Of a stretch of 17,921 nucleotides of DNA, positions 8,981 to 16,410 are shown one piece after another. A model generated the notes under the pieces. The model saw nothing but the letters and a program-made list of their open reading frames with translations. It was not told the origin of the DNA and did not search any database. The stretch is from Chloracidobacterium sp. (GTDB taxonomy: Bacteria > Acidobacteriota > Blastocatellia > Pyrinomonadales > Pyrinomonadaceae). Position numbers and translations under genes: made by a program. The stretch covers positions 1-17,921 of the forward strand of contig JADJRV010000028.1 in assembly GCA_016712045.1 (NCBI GenBank), read 5' to 3'. The number at the start of each line of letters is the position of its first letter. The stretch's first letter is position 1.

Positions 8981-9595
8981 TCAGACCGTAGCAGCATCTG
9001 CAGCTTCGTCTTCATCCGTCAGGTAAGCATCCGAATCATCCGGCTCGTCATCAGCGATGGCGATGGATGTCGGTTGCGGCACCTCATATTGAGCGGCGGC
9101 AGTGACGGCTTCTTCCTCTTGAGTTTCGCGGGCCTTGAGCATATTACAGCTGCCCTCAAGTATCGCACCTTCCTCAACGATCAGACGCGGGCTCTGGATA
9201 TTGCCCATCACGCGGGCCGTTCGGCCGAGGTGGAGTTTTTCGGTGGCGAAGATGTCACCGTTGACGGTTCCATTTACCATCGCGGCGGCGACCATAATGT
9301 TAGCGTCAACCTGACCATTTGTTCCGATGATCAAAGTGCCGGATTCCGATGAAACGGTGCCGATCAGGTGGCCGTCGACCCGGAGCATCGCGTGAAACTC
9401 CGTCTCGCCGGTCAGCGTCGTGCCGTGGCCAACAAAGCCGCTTAGCCGGCCTTCTTTGATATCCCGCGCCATCGAATCGCTTTCCGATATCGCACGTGCA
9501 CCTGCCGTTTCGCTGGTGTAAGTGGCCGGTGCCGCTTGGGTCGGTTCCTGAAAGTCGTTTGTTTCCGGCCGGTTGCCTCGTCCCATTCTGATCAT
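8981..9595 (-). CDS. Bactofilin (polymer-forming cytoskeletal protein)
   Basis: 204 residues, one intact frame. Bactofilins polymerise without nucleotide into filaments that organise envelope growth, stalks or chromosome anchoring. The beta-helical domain runs from about residue 50 to 155: GFVGHGTTLTGETEF, LRVDGHLIGTVSSESGTLII, GQVDANIMVAAAMVNGTVNG, LHLGRTARVMGNIQSPRLIV, EEGAILEGSCNM. This gives the regularly spaced Gly/Val-Ile-Leu turns of the fold. A disordered N-terminal tail of about 45 residues and a very acidic C-terminal tail (DDEPDDSD to EDEAADAATV) flank it, as is common. The ATG at 9593-9595 is preferred, with GAGG 9 nt upstream; a second ATG three codons later (MGRGNR) is possible. 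It converges with the 61-aa gene and is divergent from ttcA. Confidence 0.93.
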   Translation of the reverse strand: MIRMGRGNRPETNDFQEPTQAAPATYTSETAGARAISESDSMARDIKEGRLSGFVGHGTTLTGETEFHAMLRVDGHLIGTVSSESGTLIIGTNGQVDANIMVAAAMVNGTVNGDIFATEKLHLGRTARVMGNIQSPRLIVEEGAILEGSCNMLKARETQEEEAVTAAAQYEVPQPTSIAIADDEPDDSDAYLTDEDEAADAATV

Positions 9596-9710
9596 AACTA
9601 ATTACCTCGCTCAATAGATTCGTCCAAAAAAGCAGTTGTGGATGGGAATTTTCTGGAAATCTTTCCCGTCGATTGCGGGCCCATACGTGCCGATCTTTTG
9701 TATCAACTAA

Positions 9711-9740
9711 ATAATAGGTCACTTATTACAGGCCTGTCTA
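9711..9740 (-). promoter_or_regulatory. Candidate sigma70 promoter of the bactofilin gene, overlapped by palindromes
   Basis: Read on the minus strand: -35 TAGACA (9735-9740, 5 of 6), an 18-bp spacer, -10 TATTAT (9711-9716, 5 of 6). The -35 overlaps a perfect 10-bp palindrome ACAGGCCTGT (9728-9737) and the start of an 8-bp palindrome TAGCGCTA (9739-9746). The predicted leader to the ATG at 9595 is about 110 nt. Confidence 0.5.
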
Positions 9741-9754
9741 GCGCTATTTTAAGG

Positions 9755-9783
9755 TTGTAAATCGTCTGCGAGGGTGTCAAAAT
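9755..9783 (+). promoter_or_regulatory. Weak candidate promoter of ttcA
   Basis: -35 TTGTAA (9755-9760) and -10 CAAAAT (9778-9783) with 17-bp spacing; each matches 4 of 6 consensus bases. It lies 30 bp before the ttcA start and is the best hexamer pair I find there, but it is weak. Confidence 0.25.
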
Positions 9784-9813
9784 CAATAGTTTTCCGAGGG
9801 AAGAGGTAAATTT

Positions 9814-10713
9814 TTGCAGACTGAGACAAAAACCAAAGGCAAACTGCTCAAAAAGATGGGCCGCGCTATCGAAGATTTTTCGATGATCGCTGAGGGCGAC
9901 AAGGTGATGGTGTGCCTGTCGGGCGGCAAAGACAGCTATACGCTACTCGACCTGCTACTCGATGTGCAGCGACGGGCTCCTGTGAAATTTGAAATATTGG
10001 CGGTAAATCTCGATCAAAAGCAACCCGATTTTCCAGAGGAAGTGCTGCCTAATTACCTTACGACGCGTAACGTGCCGTACCGCATCGTTGAGGAAGACAC
10101 ATATTCGATCGTCACGGCACACATCCCCGAAGGCAAAACGTATTGTTCATTATGCTCACGGCTCAGACGCGGGATCTTGTACAACGTCGCGGTTGAGGAA
10201 AAATGCACTAAGATCGCGCTTGGGCATCATGGCGACGACATCATCGCGACATTTTTGATGAACCTGTTTTACGTCGGCCAGCTCAAAGCGATGCCGCCGA
10301 TCCTGCGCAGCGATGACGGACGAAACACCATCATCCGCCCGCTCGCGTATTGTCAGGAAGCCGAGATCGCGAAATACAGCGAGGAGCAGCAGTTTCCGAT
10401 AATCCCCTGCAACCTGTGCGGCGCCCAGCCAAACCTCAAACGTGCCCGTATCAAGCGGCTGATCAACGAGCTCGAAAAAGAAACGCCTTTTATCCGCCAG
10501 ACGATGATGACCGCCCTGACCAACGTCACGGGGTCGCATCTGCTCGATAATGAGCTGTATGATTTCCGCAATTTCGAACCAATGATCAAAGCGATCCCCG
10601 CCGGCCACGGCTCGGTCGAAAAAGAGCTCGACGAGGTGTTCGACCACAGCGATTCACAATTCAGCATCCAAAACCCGACCATCCGAACCGCCGCCGCTGA
10701 ACTGATCCAATAA
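9814..10713 (+). CDS. ttcA: tRNA 2-thiocytidine(32) synthetase TtcA
   Basis: TtcA is an ATP-dependent, [4Fe-4S]-containing PP-loop enzyme that thiolates C32 in the anticodon loop of certain tRNAs. The intact frame encodes 299 residues, the usual size. The PP-loop SGGKDS is at residues 36-41, the first CxxC (CSLC, 111-114) and second CxxC (CNLC, 199-202) are in place for cluster binding, and GHHGDD lies at 137-142. LFYVGQLKAMPP and RPLAY follow at the family positions. The start is TTG at 9814-9816: AAGAGG lies 8 nt upstream, and no ATG or GTG occurs near the expected N-terminus. The C-terminal tail beyond about residue 255 is family-variable. It is transcribed away from the bactofilin gene. 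No terminator is evident downstream. Confidence 0.96.
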   Translation: MQTETKTKGKLLKKMGRAIEDFSMIAEGDKVMVCLSGGKDSYTLLDLLLDVQRRAPVKFEILAVNLDQKQPDFPEEVLPNYLTTRNVPYRIVEEDTYSIVTAHIPEGKTYCSLCSRLRRGILYNVAVEEKCTKIALGHHGDDIIATFLMNLFYVGQLKAMPPILRSDDGRNTIIRPLAYCQEAEIAKYSEEQQFPIIPCNLCGAQPNLKRARIKRLINELEKETPFIRQTMMTALTNVTGSHLLDNELYDFRNFEPMIKAIPAGHGSVEKELDEVFDHSDSQFSIQNPTIRTAAAELIQ

Positions 10714-10877
10714 CTATAAGCCGGGTGTGTCAAAATACCCTTTCGCAGAGCAGCAGCCGGGCATATCAGCCGTAATTATCGGCCAAACAGCTCTAATTTA
10801 GCCCGCTGCGTCCGCCTCTATTACCCTGATATCTTTTCCGCCGCGTTAAGTGGTGAACTGTGAAACATGAGTCGCGG

Positions 10878-10906
10878 TTGACAATATGTCTTATCTGTGC
10901 AACAAT
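10878..10906 (+). promoter_or_regulatory. Strong candidate sigma70 promoter for the 130-aa gene
   Basis: A perfect -35 TTGACA (10878-10883), 17-bp spacing and -10 AACAAT (10901-10906, 4 of 6). The transcript would start near 10913. That lies downstream of the in-frame GTG at 10897, so the ATG at 10933 is the likely start. Confidence 0.55.
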
Positions 10907-10932
10907 CTTTCATACACGAGGGTGATTTTGCG

Positions 10933-11325
10933 ATGATATCGAGCCAATGGACCAGATTTCCCGGGCGGCAATTTAGCCGAAATGTGACAGATGGGATCAG
11001 AGTGACGATGGGCCCGGACGGCGTGATCTATATGAACGCCGCTGCGTGGGACGCTCTCGGGCGGCCCGAGGCGGTCGAAATGATGTACGACAAACCGCGC
11101 CAAGTGATCGGGCTCCAAAAATGCAGCCGCCTGACAGACGGAGCCTTTCTCGTCAAACCCAAATCCGGTTCTAAGGGCAGGATCATCCACGCAAGCGCAT
11201 TTTGCATGCATTTTCTCATCAAAATGCTACGCACCGGCCTATTTAACGACGCCTACATCGACCAAAACGGCACAATGCAGCTCCACCTCACCACAGTATC
11301 CGCCGTCACCCGCGGGGCAAGATAG
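10933..11325 (+). CDS. Conserved hypothetical protein, 130 aa
   Basis: Reads MISSQWTRFPGRQFSRNVTD, then GIRVTMGPDGVIYMNAAAWD, ALGRPEAVEMMYD, QVIGLQKC, and closes NDAYIDQNGTMQLHLTTVSA. The pattern is short beta strands with Gly turns. There is no signal peptide or membrane segment, so it is probably cytoplasmic. I recall similar proteins annotated only as hypothetical in Acidobacteriota; no biochemical role is known to me. The start is set by the upstream promoter and by GAGGG 10 nt before the ATG. Its 3' part has a decayed homologue at 12335-12418, on the far side of the YwqG gene. The 219 bp upstream, after ttcA, hold nothing else I can support. Confidence 0.75.
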   Translation: MISSQWTRFPGRQFSRNVTDGIRVTMGPDGVIYMNAAAWDALGRPEAVEMMYDKPRQVIGLQKCSRLTDGAFLVKPKSGSKGRIIHASAFCMHFLIKMLRTGLFNDAYIDQNGTMQLHLTTVSAVTRGAR

Positions 11326-11404
11326 GTACATTTCCTAAGGTAGAATCCGCAGAGGTGGTCCCAGCTTTTCGGGCCACATTTAACCATGCTAAAGTCGGAT
11401 TATC

Positions 11405-12313
11405 ATGACGAAAGACGAACTCGATCAAAAAATTACGGAGCACAAGCTGGAACATCACCGTGAGGCGATCGAGGCCGGTATTCGGCCCTGTATCCGGTTG
11501 TATTTAGCAAAAGCTGACGAAGATGAAATGCCGCTCGGAGCGTCCAAAATGGGCGGGCGGCCAGACTTGCCGCCATCGTTTCCGTGGCCGTTTGAGACCA
11601 GACGCCCGGCCCACGACCGCGATAAACGGTTTAACCCGGATGGCGAAACCAAGCCTCTGCTGCCGCTATCGTTCGTTGCGCAGATCAAGCTTTCGGATGT
11701 TGCCCCGCTGGATGACGAAGCGATCTTGCCGGCGACCGGAATACTTTATTTTTTTTACTCTGCCGAGCAGGAGGTGTGGGGATTTGATCCGCGTGACCAC
11801 TCGGGTTTTAAAGTACAGTATTATGACGGCGATGAAACTCTGACGCGTACTGAGTTTCCCGCAGATCTGCCGAACTTGCGTTTTCGACCGTGCGGGATCA
11901 ATGCGGTAAAGGAAATAAACATCCCGTCATCGGCGAGCGATAGGGTAGATTTTCTTACCCTCGATCCCCATGACGTCAGCACTGACTGGGATGCATATAA
12001 TGAGTTGCAGGACGAATGGCCTGTCAACAAGATGTTTGGGTACGCCGATCTTATTCAGGGTGAACAAGAACTGGAGTGTGAACTCGCAACAAATGGAATA
12101 TATGTCGGCGATGGCACGGGCTATAAGGACCCTCGCCGCGAATCATTAGAATCAAATATAGCCAATTGGCGCCTTTTATTGCAGGTCGACAGCAACGAAG
12201 AAGATTGCAATATGATGTGGGGCGACCTCGGCCGAATATACTTTTGGATCCGAAAGGACGACCTTATTCATAAACGATTTGATAAGAGTTGGCTGATCTT
12301 GCAGTGTAGTTGA
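11405..12313 (+). CDS. YwqG-like DUF1963 protein
   Basis: 302 residues, intact. Family hallmarks in order are SKMGGRPDLPPSFPWPFET (about residues 47-65), LSFVAQIKLSDV, GILYFFYSAEQEVWG, the Phe/Gly-rich KMFGYADLIQGEQELECEL (about 209-227), WRLLLQVDSNEE, MMWGDLGRIYFWI, and the closing SWLILQCS. DUF1963/YwqG proteins are cytoplasmic with an unknown biochemical role. B. subtilis ywqG lies next to an LXG toxin locus, which hints at, but does not prove, a conflict-related role. The predicted start ATG has a weak GGA site 6 nt upstream. A weak hairpin (11355-11377) lies in the 79-bp gap before it. A fragment homologous to the 10933-11325 gene begins directly after its stop, in the same reading frame. 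Confidence 0.88.
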   Translation: MTKDELDQKITEHKLEHHREAIEAGIRPCIRLYLAKADEDEMPLGASKMGGRPDLPPSFPWPFETRRPAHDRDKRFNPDGETKPLLPLSFVAQIKLSDVAPLDDEAILPATGILYFFYSAEQEVWGFDPRDHSGFKVQYYDGDETLTRTEFPADLPNLRFRPCGINAVKEINIPSSASDRVDFLTLDPHDVSTDWDAYNELQDEWPVNKMFGYADLIQGEQELECELATNGIYVGDGTGYKDPRRESLESNIANWRLLLQVDSNEEDCNMMWGDLGRIYFWIRKDDLIHKRFDKSWLILQCS

Positions 12314-12418
12314 GAACTGTTTAGCTCCCGCCCAACCGATGGGATTTACGACGCCGACATCGACGAATACGGCCACGTGATCCTCGACCTCTAGACAGCA
12401 AACGTCTCACCCCGCTCC
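12314..12418 (+). pseudogene. Relic of the 3' end of a 10933-11325-type gene
   Basis: Immediately after the YwqG stop, the same frame reads ELFSSRPTDGIYDADIDEYG and then HVILDL before TAG at 12392-12394. This matches the end of the 130-aa protein: TDGIYDADIDEYGHVILDL against TGLFNDAYIDQNGTMQLHL. At the DNA level an ungapped codon alignment of 12341-12364 with 11242-11265 differs in only 4 of 24 bases, and weaker similarity continues past the TAG to about 12418. No start codon or N-terminal part is present. I read it as a leftover of a second copy, interrupted or replaced by the YwqG gene. Confidence 0.55.
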
Positions 12419-12440
12419 GTCAAACATCCGTGAGATCGGG

Positions 12441-12470
12441 TTGGCAAAGAGATGAAAAACTCGATATAAA
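12441..12470 (+). promoter_or_regulatory. Candidate sigma70 promoter of the three-gene cassette
   Basis: -35 TTGGCA (12441-12446, 5 of 6), an 18-bp spacer and -10 TATAAA (12465-12470, 5 of 6). The start site would be near 12477, leaving a 15-nt leader without a Shine-Dalgarno before the ATG at 12492. Confidence 0.45.
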
Positions 12471-12491
12471 AATGCTACACTTGACTCGACC

Positions 12492-13258
12492 ATGCCGGAA
12501 ACCTTTGTTAAATTGCACAATCCACCTATCGTCGAAGCGGTTCTCGATATTGAATGTGACCTTCCGCCGAGCTTTGATATTTCAAAACTTGAAAGCAGAG
12601 CCAAAAAGGAATTTGAAAAGAAGTATCCTAAATTTGAGAAACAGTTTATCCAACAGCACGAAATCAGAAAAGAGGCCGACGACGAAGTACCTAAAGTCTC
12701 GCTTGGTGGAATTAGCATCCAAGCATTGCAGTTTTTAAGAATGATAGGAAACAACTAGTTCAGCTCCGGAACAATGGATTTTCATTTAATCGTCTTGCCC
12801 CGTATACAACTCTTGATGATTATCTACCCCAGATAAAAAGCGCTTGGAACACTTATATTGAGATAGTTTCACCGATTCAAGTTCGAATGATAAGGCTCAG
12901 ATACGTCAATCGATTCCTTTTACCCTTTGAGGGCAAATCAATGAGACTGGAAGAGTACTTCAAAAATAGTCCACAGTTGCCTGATGAGAAGAATCTTGTT
13001 TTTCTTAGTTTTGTTAATCAATATTCCGCAGTTGAGCGAGAAACGGGGCATCAGGTAATTTCTTTACTTACGACTCAACCACCTGAAAATAGCGAACTGC
13101 CAATAATATTTGATAACAGTGGGATCGCCCACGTAAATATGGAACCGCAAAATTGGAAGGAAATTCGTGCTAAAATACTTCAATTGCGGGATTTAAAGAA
13201 TAATATTTTCTGGAACACCCTAACTGAAAAATGTCTGAACCAATTTCAACAGCAATAA
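12492..13258 (+). CDS. TIGR04255 family protein (one frameshift)
   Basis: About 255 residues. The opening NPPIVEAVLDIECDLPP and the central MIRLRYVNRFLLPFEG followed by LEEYFKNSP are characteristic of TIGR04255, a family described as sporadically distributed and of unknown function. The C-terminus ends LKNNIFWNTLTEKCLNQF, also family-like. A frameshift near 12735 breaks the frame; restoring one base gives QFLKNDRKQLVQLRNNGFSF. No signal peptide or membrane span, so probably cytoplasmic. It is the first gene of a cassette: its last 28 bp overlap the next gene in another frame. Base composition is more AT-rich than in the YwqG and ttcA genes, suggesting transfer. The biochemical role is unknown to me. 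Confidence 0.85.
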
Positions 13259-13779
13259 CATTTCTGTGTTTAGGATACGGAGCGCTTAATGCGTACAGAA
13301 CAAATCAAAGCGCCATTTCTACCACCGCTCGTTCGGCTATTATCGCTGCGACGGAAGTCGCAAAGTTTGAAGAAAGTTCCCATGCTCTCTTTGGTGCAAA
13401 AGCGTCTGCACTTTCAGTGATTCGTGAGCTAGCAGATGAGTACGGTATGGATGATTGGGATGGAGAGGGGGCGTTAGCAATTGAGGCTCTTTCACTTTGG
13501 AATACAGAGGCTCTCGTTCGCTCCTTTCCCAATGATCTACCACTTCCGGAATTTGCACCAGAACCAGATGGTGCAATTTCGCTTGACTGGATACAATCTC
13601 GTCATCGAATGTTTTCATTGAGTATCGGGGCCAAAAACCGATTGGCTTATGCATGGATTGATGGCACAAATAGAGGGCGTGGGGTTGCGAATTTTGATGG
13701 ATCTAATTTTCCGATTCAGATTTTGCGCGAACTTTCTCCTATCATAAATTATGGAAATGTTAGCCTCCGGACTACCTAA
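13231..13779 (+). CDS. Unknown protein, 182 aa, second gene of the TIGR04255 cassette
   Basis: Reads MSEPISTAITFLCLGYGALN at the start. A helical, Ala/Glu-rich stretch and LADEYGMDDWDGEGALAIEA (about residues 67-86) follow, then FPNDLPLPEFAPEPDGAISL (about 99-118), MFSLSIGAKNRLAYAWIDG, and FPIQILRELSPI. The pattern W-D-G-x-G-A then P-x-P-E-x-x-P-E-P-D-G-x-I-x-L is one I recall in hypothetical proteins encoded next to TIGR04255 genes. Those relatives have no assigned function. The start at 13231 overlaps the preceding gene by 28 bp with no clear Shine-Dalgarno, so translation is probably coupled. It overlaps the third gene by 29 bp. The first 20 or so residues are moderately hydrophobic but lack a basic start, so I do not call a signal peptide. 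Confidence 0.75.
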   Translation: MSEPISTAITFLCLGYGALNAYRTNQSAISTTARSAIIAATEVAKFEESSHALFGAKASALSVIRELADEYGMDDWDGEGALAIEALSLWNTEALVRSFPNDLPLPEFAPEPDGAISLDWIQSRHRMFSLSIGAKNRLAYAWIDGTNRGRGVANFDGSNFPIQILRELSPIINYGNVSLRTT

Positions 13780-14171
13780 ATTGATTGGGGACGAGGAAGA
13801 ACTTGCTAGATTTTTAACGTCAAGCGGTCATTTCAATACAGTTTCGGTTAAAGCGCCAGCGTTTATTCAGCCCTAAAAGCAAAGAAACATCGGTTTCCCG
13901 GCACGGTCGGGAACCTCAAAAGCGCTTATGGAGAATTGGCGAGGCTGCGGTGGTGGCGACTGAACGAAAGCTTTATGGAGCGGCCATTTTGGCTGCGGCG
14001 GAAATAAGGGCCACAAATCTAGAAATAATATCCGATGAACCTCCCGACCGTCACGCAGCTATTAGAGCATGGCCTTGGATTGAAAATGACCCCGAAGAGC
14101 AAAAAGCACAGCAAAAAGAAAGAGCCATTCTCTTGGCCAGCGCAGCAGGCCCACCATTCCTAAAAGCATAA
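13751..14171 (+). CDS. Unknown protein, about 140 aa, third gene of the TIGR04255 cassette (one frameshift)
   Basis: Reconstructed as MEMLASGLPKLIGDEEELAR, FLTSSGHFNTVSVKAPAFIQ, then after a frameshift near 13873 SKETSVSRHGREPQKRLWRI, GEAAVVATERKLYGAAILAA and, near the end, ISDEPPDRHAAIRAWPWIEN, EEQKAQQKERAILLA. The FLTSSxHF start, the TSVxRHGREP core and the DEPPxRHAxIxxWP end are motifs I recall from hypothetical proteins that accompany TIGR04255 genes. Conserved Arg/His/Glu positions could be catalytic, but no enzyme class is evident. An ATG at 13757 is an alternative start; neither has a good Shine-Dalgarno. It overlaps the second gene by 29 bp. No terminator is seen after the TAA at 14169-14171. 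Confidence 0.72.
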
Positions 14172-14477
14172 ACTGAGCTTAAAGAACTCCACCAAGACGT
14201 CGAATCAAAGTAATACAGATAAATGTGAGCTATCAGGCTGATGGTGGGGACTCGGATCGAGACGTGGCTGGAGGATGAGACTGTTTGGCGACGCAGTTAG
14301 ATCAGCTGTAAAGAAATTCTTTACACCTGCGGCCGCGGTGGGGCTCTTCGCGGACGGACGGCCTTGATCGTCTTAACAATCTCGCCATTGCCGCATTTCG
14401 GATTTTGCTTAACATTTTCTCTCAAAATTATTAGAATATTTGCTAGTCAAACTCTTGCGGGTCTGTTTTATAAATTG
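14172..14477. other. Non-coding gap with a palindrome and a promoter
   Basis: 306 bp between the cassette and the next gene. I see no supported gene. It holds a perfect 9-bp inverted repeat TGTAAAGAA-A-TTCTTTACA (14307-14325), possibly an operator or the edge of the transferred block, then a GC-rich stretch (about 14326-14365), then an AT-rich promoter region (14409-14437). An open frame from 14364 is only an upstream extension of the next gene. Confidence 0.5.
14409..14437 (+). promoter_or_regulatory. Candidate sigma70 promoter of the exported four-domain protein
   Basis: -35 TTAACA (14409-14414, 5 of 6), 17-bp spacer, -10 TAGAAT (14432-14437, 5 of 6). The transcript would begin near 14444, so a translation start at 14364 is excluded and the ATG at 14478 fits. 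Confidence 0.55.
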
Positions 14478-16385
14478 ATGAAAATATTAGATCGTCGTTT
14501 AGTTGCGGTTGTGTGTTTTGCGATCGTGGGTATTTTTGCGGTTTTGCCTGTTAGCGGGCAGGAGGGGTTGTCGCGGTGGGCTTTGGGGCGGCCTTCGTTG
14601 TTGATCGATATGCCGGGGGATCCGTCGGGGGGCGGGGCGGCTTGGGCGGAGAAGTCGATGTATTCGATCTTTCCGAGTTCGTGGTCGGCTGAGGGTTCGG
14701 GCGTGCGGGTCGAGGTCGCGAGGATCTATACCGCCAAATCGCCGACCGACCTGCTGGCCGAGATCGGGCAGAAAGTTTCGGTGCCGATGACGCCGTCGGG
14801 GCGTGGGCAGTTGTCGGGGCGGGAATTTGTAAATTTTTCGGGCTCAAACAGGATCGCCGCCGTGATCGGCAATGACGGCGGGGTGATGGGCGGTGCGAGT
14901 TGGGTCGTGATGGCGACGTTTAAGGACGCGGCGGGCAGGGCTCTGGCGGGGACGATATTCGAAGGGATAAAGGTCGAACGCGAAGGTGCACGGCATTGGG
15001 CGATCCGCAGTTTGGGGCCGACATTTCTTGCTTCGGAACTGCCTTTTGAGCTGACCAAGATCCCGAGTAATGAATCGGGCCGCACGCGTTACGAGAGCAG
15101 TTTTGACGGGATGGATGTGCGGGTGACGGACGAGACTCCGTCGGCGGGGAGCAATTTTGACAAGGAGACGACGCTCAAAAATTTCATAGACGGTTATCGC
15201 GGGCGGGTGGGTGTCACCGATTTCACTTCTACCCGTGAAAAATACAAACTCGACACCCGCGAGGGCGAGATCGTGACGATGACATTCAAACGCGGCAACC
15301 GCAGCTATCGGGTTTACGACATCGCGTTTATTGAGAAACAGCGGGCCGTCGTTGCGAGCATCCAGATCGATCCGAACCGCGCCGATCATGCTGACACGAC
15401 ATCGCGAATATTGCGTTCTTTGAAAACGGCTCGCAATCCGGTTTACGGATGGAAGACATACGATGTTGGGGGCAAGGGGCTTTATATGGATCTGCCGGTC
15501 GCTCCGTCCACCCTAAAATGATGGGTAGCGTTCAGGTTTATAGCTCCGACACCCCGCTGGCGATGACTGAGATACGGCAGCTTGAGGTAGGTTATCCGTC
15601 GGCACACGATCCGGATTTTTCGGCAAAGCAGTATTTTGAAATGCAGCAGGCTCTGTCCGCGAATCAGAAATTTGAGCTGCAGGGCATTGATAAGCTGCTG
15701 ATCGACGGGCTCGAGGCGAGGCTTGTGCGGGCAACCTGGAAGAACGGCAGCAGCACTAATAAGCGGCAGATCTTGACGATCTACGGCTACGAGACGCAGT
15801 GGATCATCGATATGCTCGCGTCAAAAGAGACGGACCTGTATATGGAGCGTGTGATGCAGAGCGTCCGTGTGCGGGTACCGTTTCCTGCGACGGCGGTGCG
15901 TCAGTCGTTTGGGACATTGGGGGCGTCGTTTATTGTTGGCGATAAACGGCTCGAGCCGAAAGTTACGCAAAATGCTGCCGACCAGGATTTTGCGAGAGAA
16001 GAATCGGCGACCGCACAGATCGACAATACGATCTTGGCGGTGTACGAGATCGTCTTTAAGAATCAGGCCCCGCCGATCGTCGACGCCCGAGGCCAGACTT
16101 ATATCGACGGTTTTTTACGTGGGCTCTCAAAGCAGCCGGACTGACGCTCGCGGCAAAACAGAGAGACAGTTACCCGATAAATATAGACGGCATCGAGGGC
16201 CGCCATTTATCTACGATATAACGGCGAGCAATATGAAACCGGGCGCGGTGATACAGGCTGACCTGATAATTTTGGGTCAAGACAAGAAATTTTGGACCGC
16301 GACCGTCATCACTAATTACGAGGGCGGTCTGTCCGCCCGTTACAATAGGGCGAGGATTTTGAATTCGCTAAGAGTTGGAATGTAG
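14478..16385 (+). CDS. Large exported protein of repeated alpha/beta domains, unknown
   Basis: About 635 residues reconstructed. MKILDRRLVAVVCFAIVGIF then AVLPVSG-QEG is a Sec signal peptide. Roughly four divergent copies of one domain of 130-160 residues follow. Each begins with a short hydrophobic strand (RPSLLIDMPGDP; LGPTFLASELPFEL; KGLYMDLPV; TLGASFIVGDKRLEP). Each ends with a helix of I-x-x-S-I/L/V-K/R type (TIFEGIKVER; RILRSLKTAR; VMQSVRVRV; RILNSLRVGM). That layout resembles PsbP/DcrB-like folds, but I cannot prove the homology by eye. No catalytic motif. Frameshifts lie near 15515 and 16130. The ATG at 14478 is chosen because it yields the signal peptide and lies just after the promoter; no good Shine-Dalgarno. 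The TPR gene starts 25 bp downstream, implying an operon. Confidence 0.75.
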
Positions 16386-16410
16386 CAGTAGTAAGACCGG
16401 AGGTTGATCT

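Noticed and set aside
10156..10647. 163-codon minus-strand frame opposite ttcA
   Set aside because: It lies wholly inside intact, well-conserved ttcA and is a codon-bias shadow; no start signals.
10897..10932. GTG start adding 12 residues to the 130-aa protein
   Set aside because: It lies within the promoter, upstream of the predicted transcription start.
11355..11377. Hairpin GTGGTCCC/GGGCCAC as a terminator
   Set aside because: The stem is bulged and is followed by ATTTAACC, not a T run; it could be a weak structure but is not supported as a terminator.
14364..14477. Upstream start for the exported four-domain protein
   Set aside because: It precedes the promoter at 14409-14437 and would bury the signal peptide.
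14551..14847. Pro/Thr/Ser-rich minus-strand frame
   Set aside because: Low-complexity antisense of the GC-rich start of the exported protein; composition follows from the sense codons.
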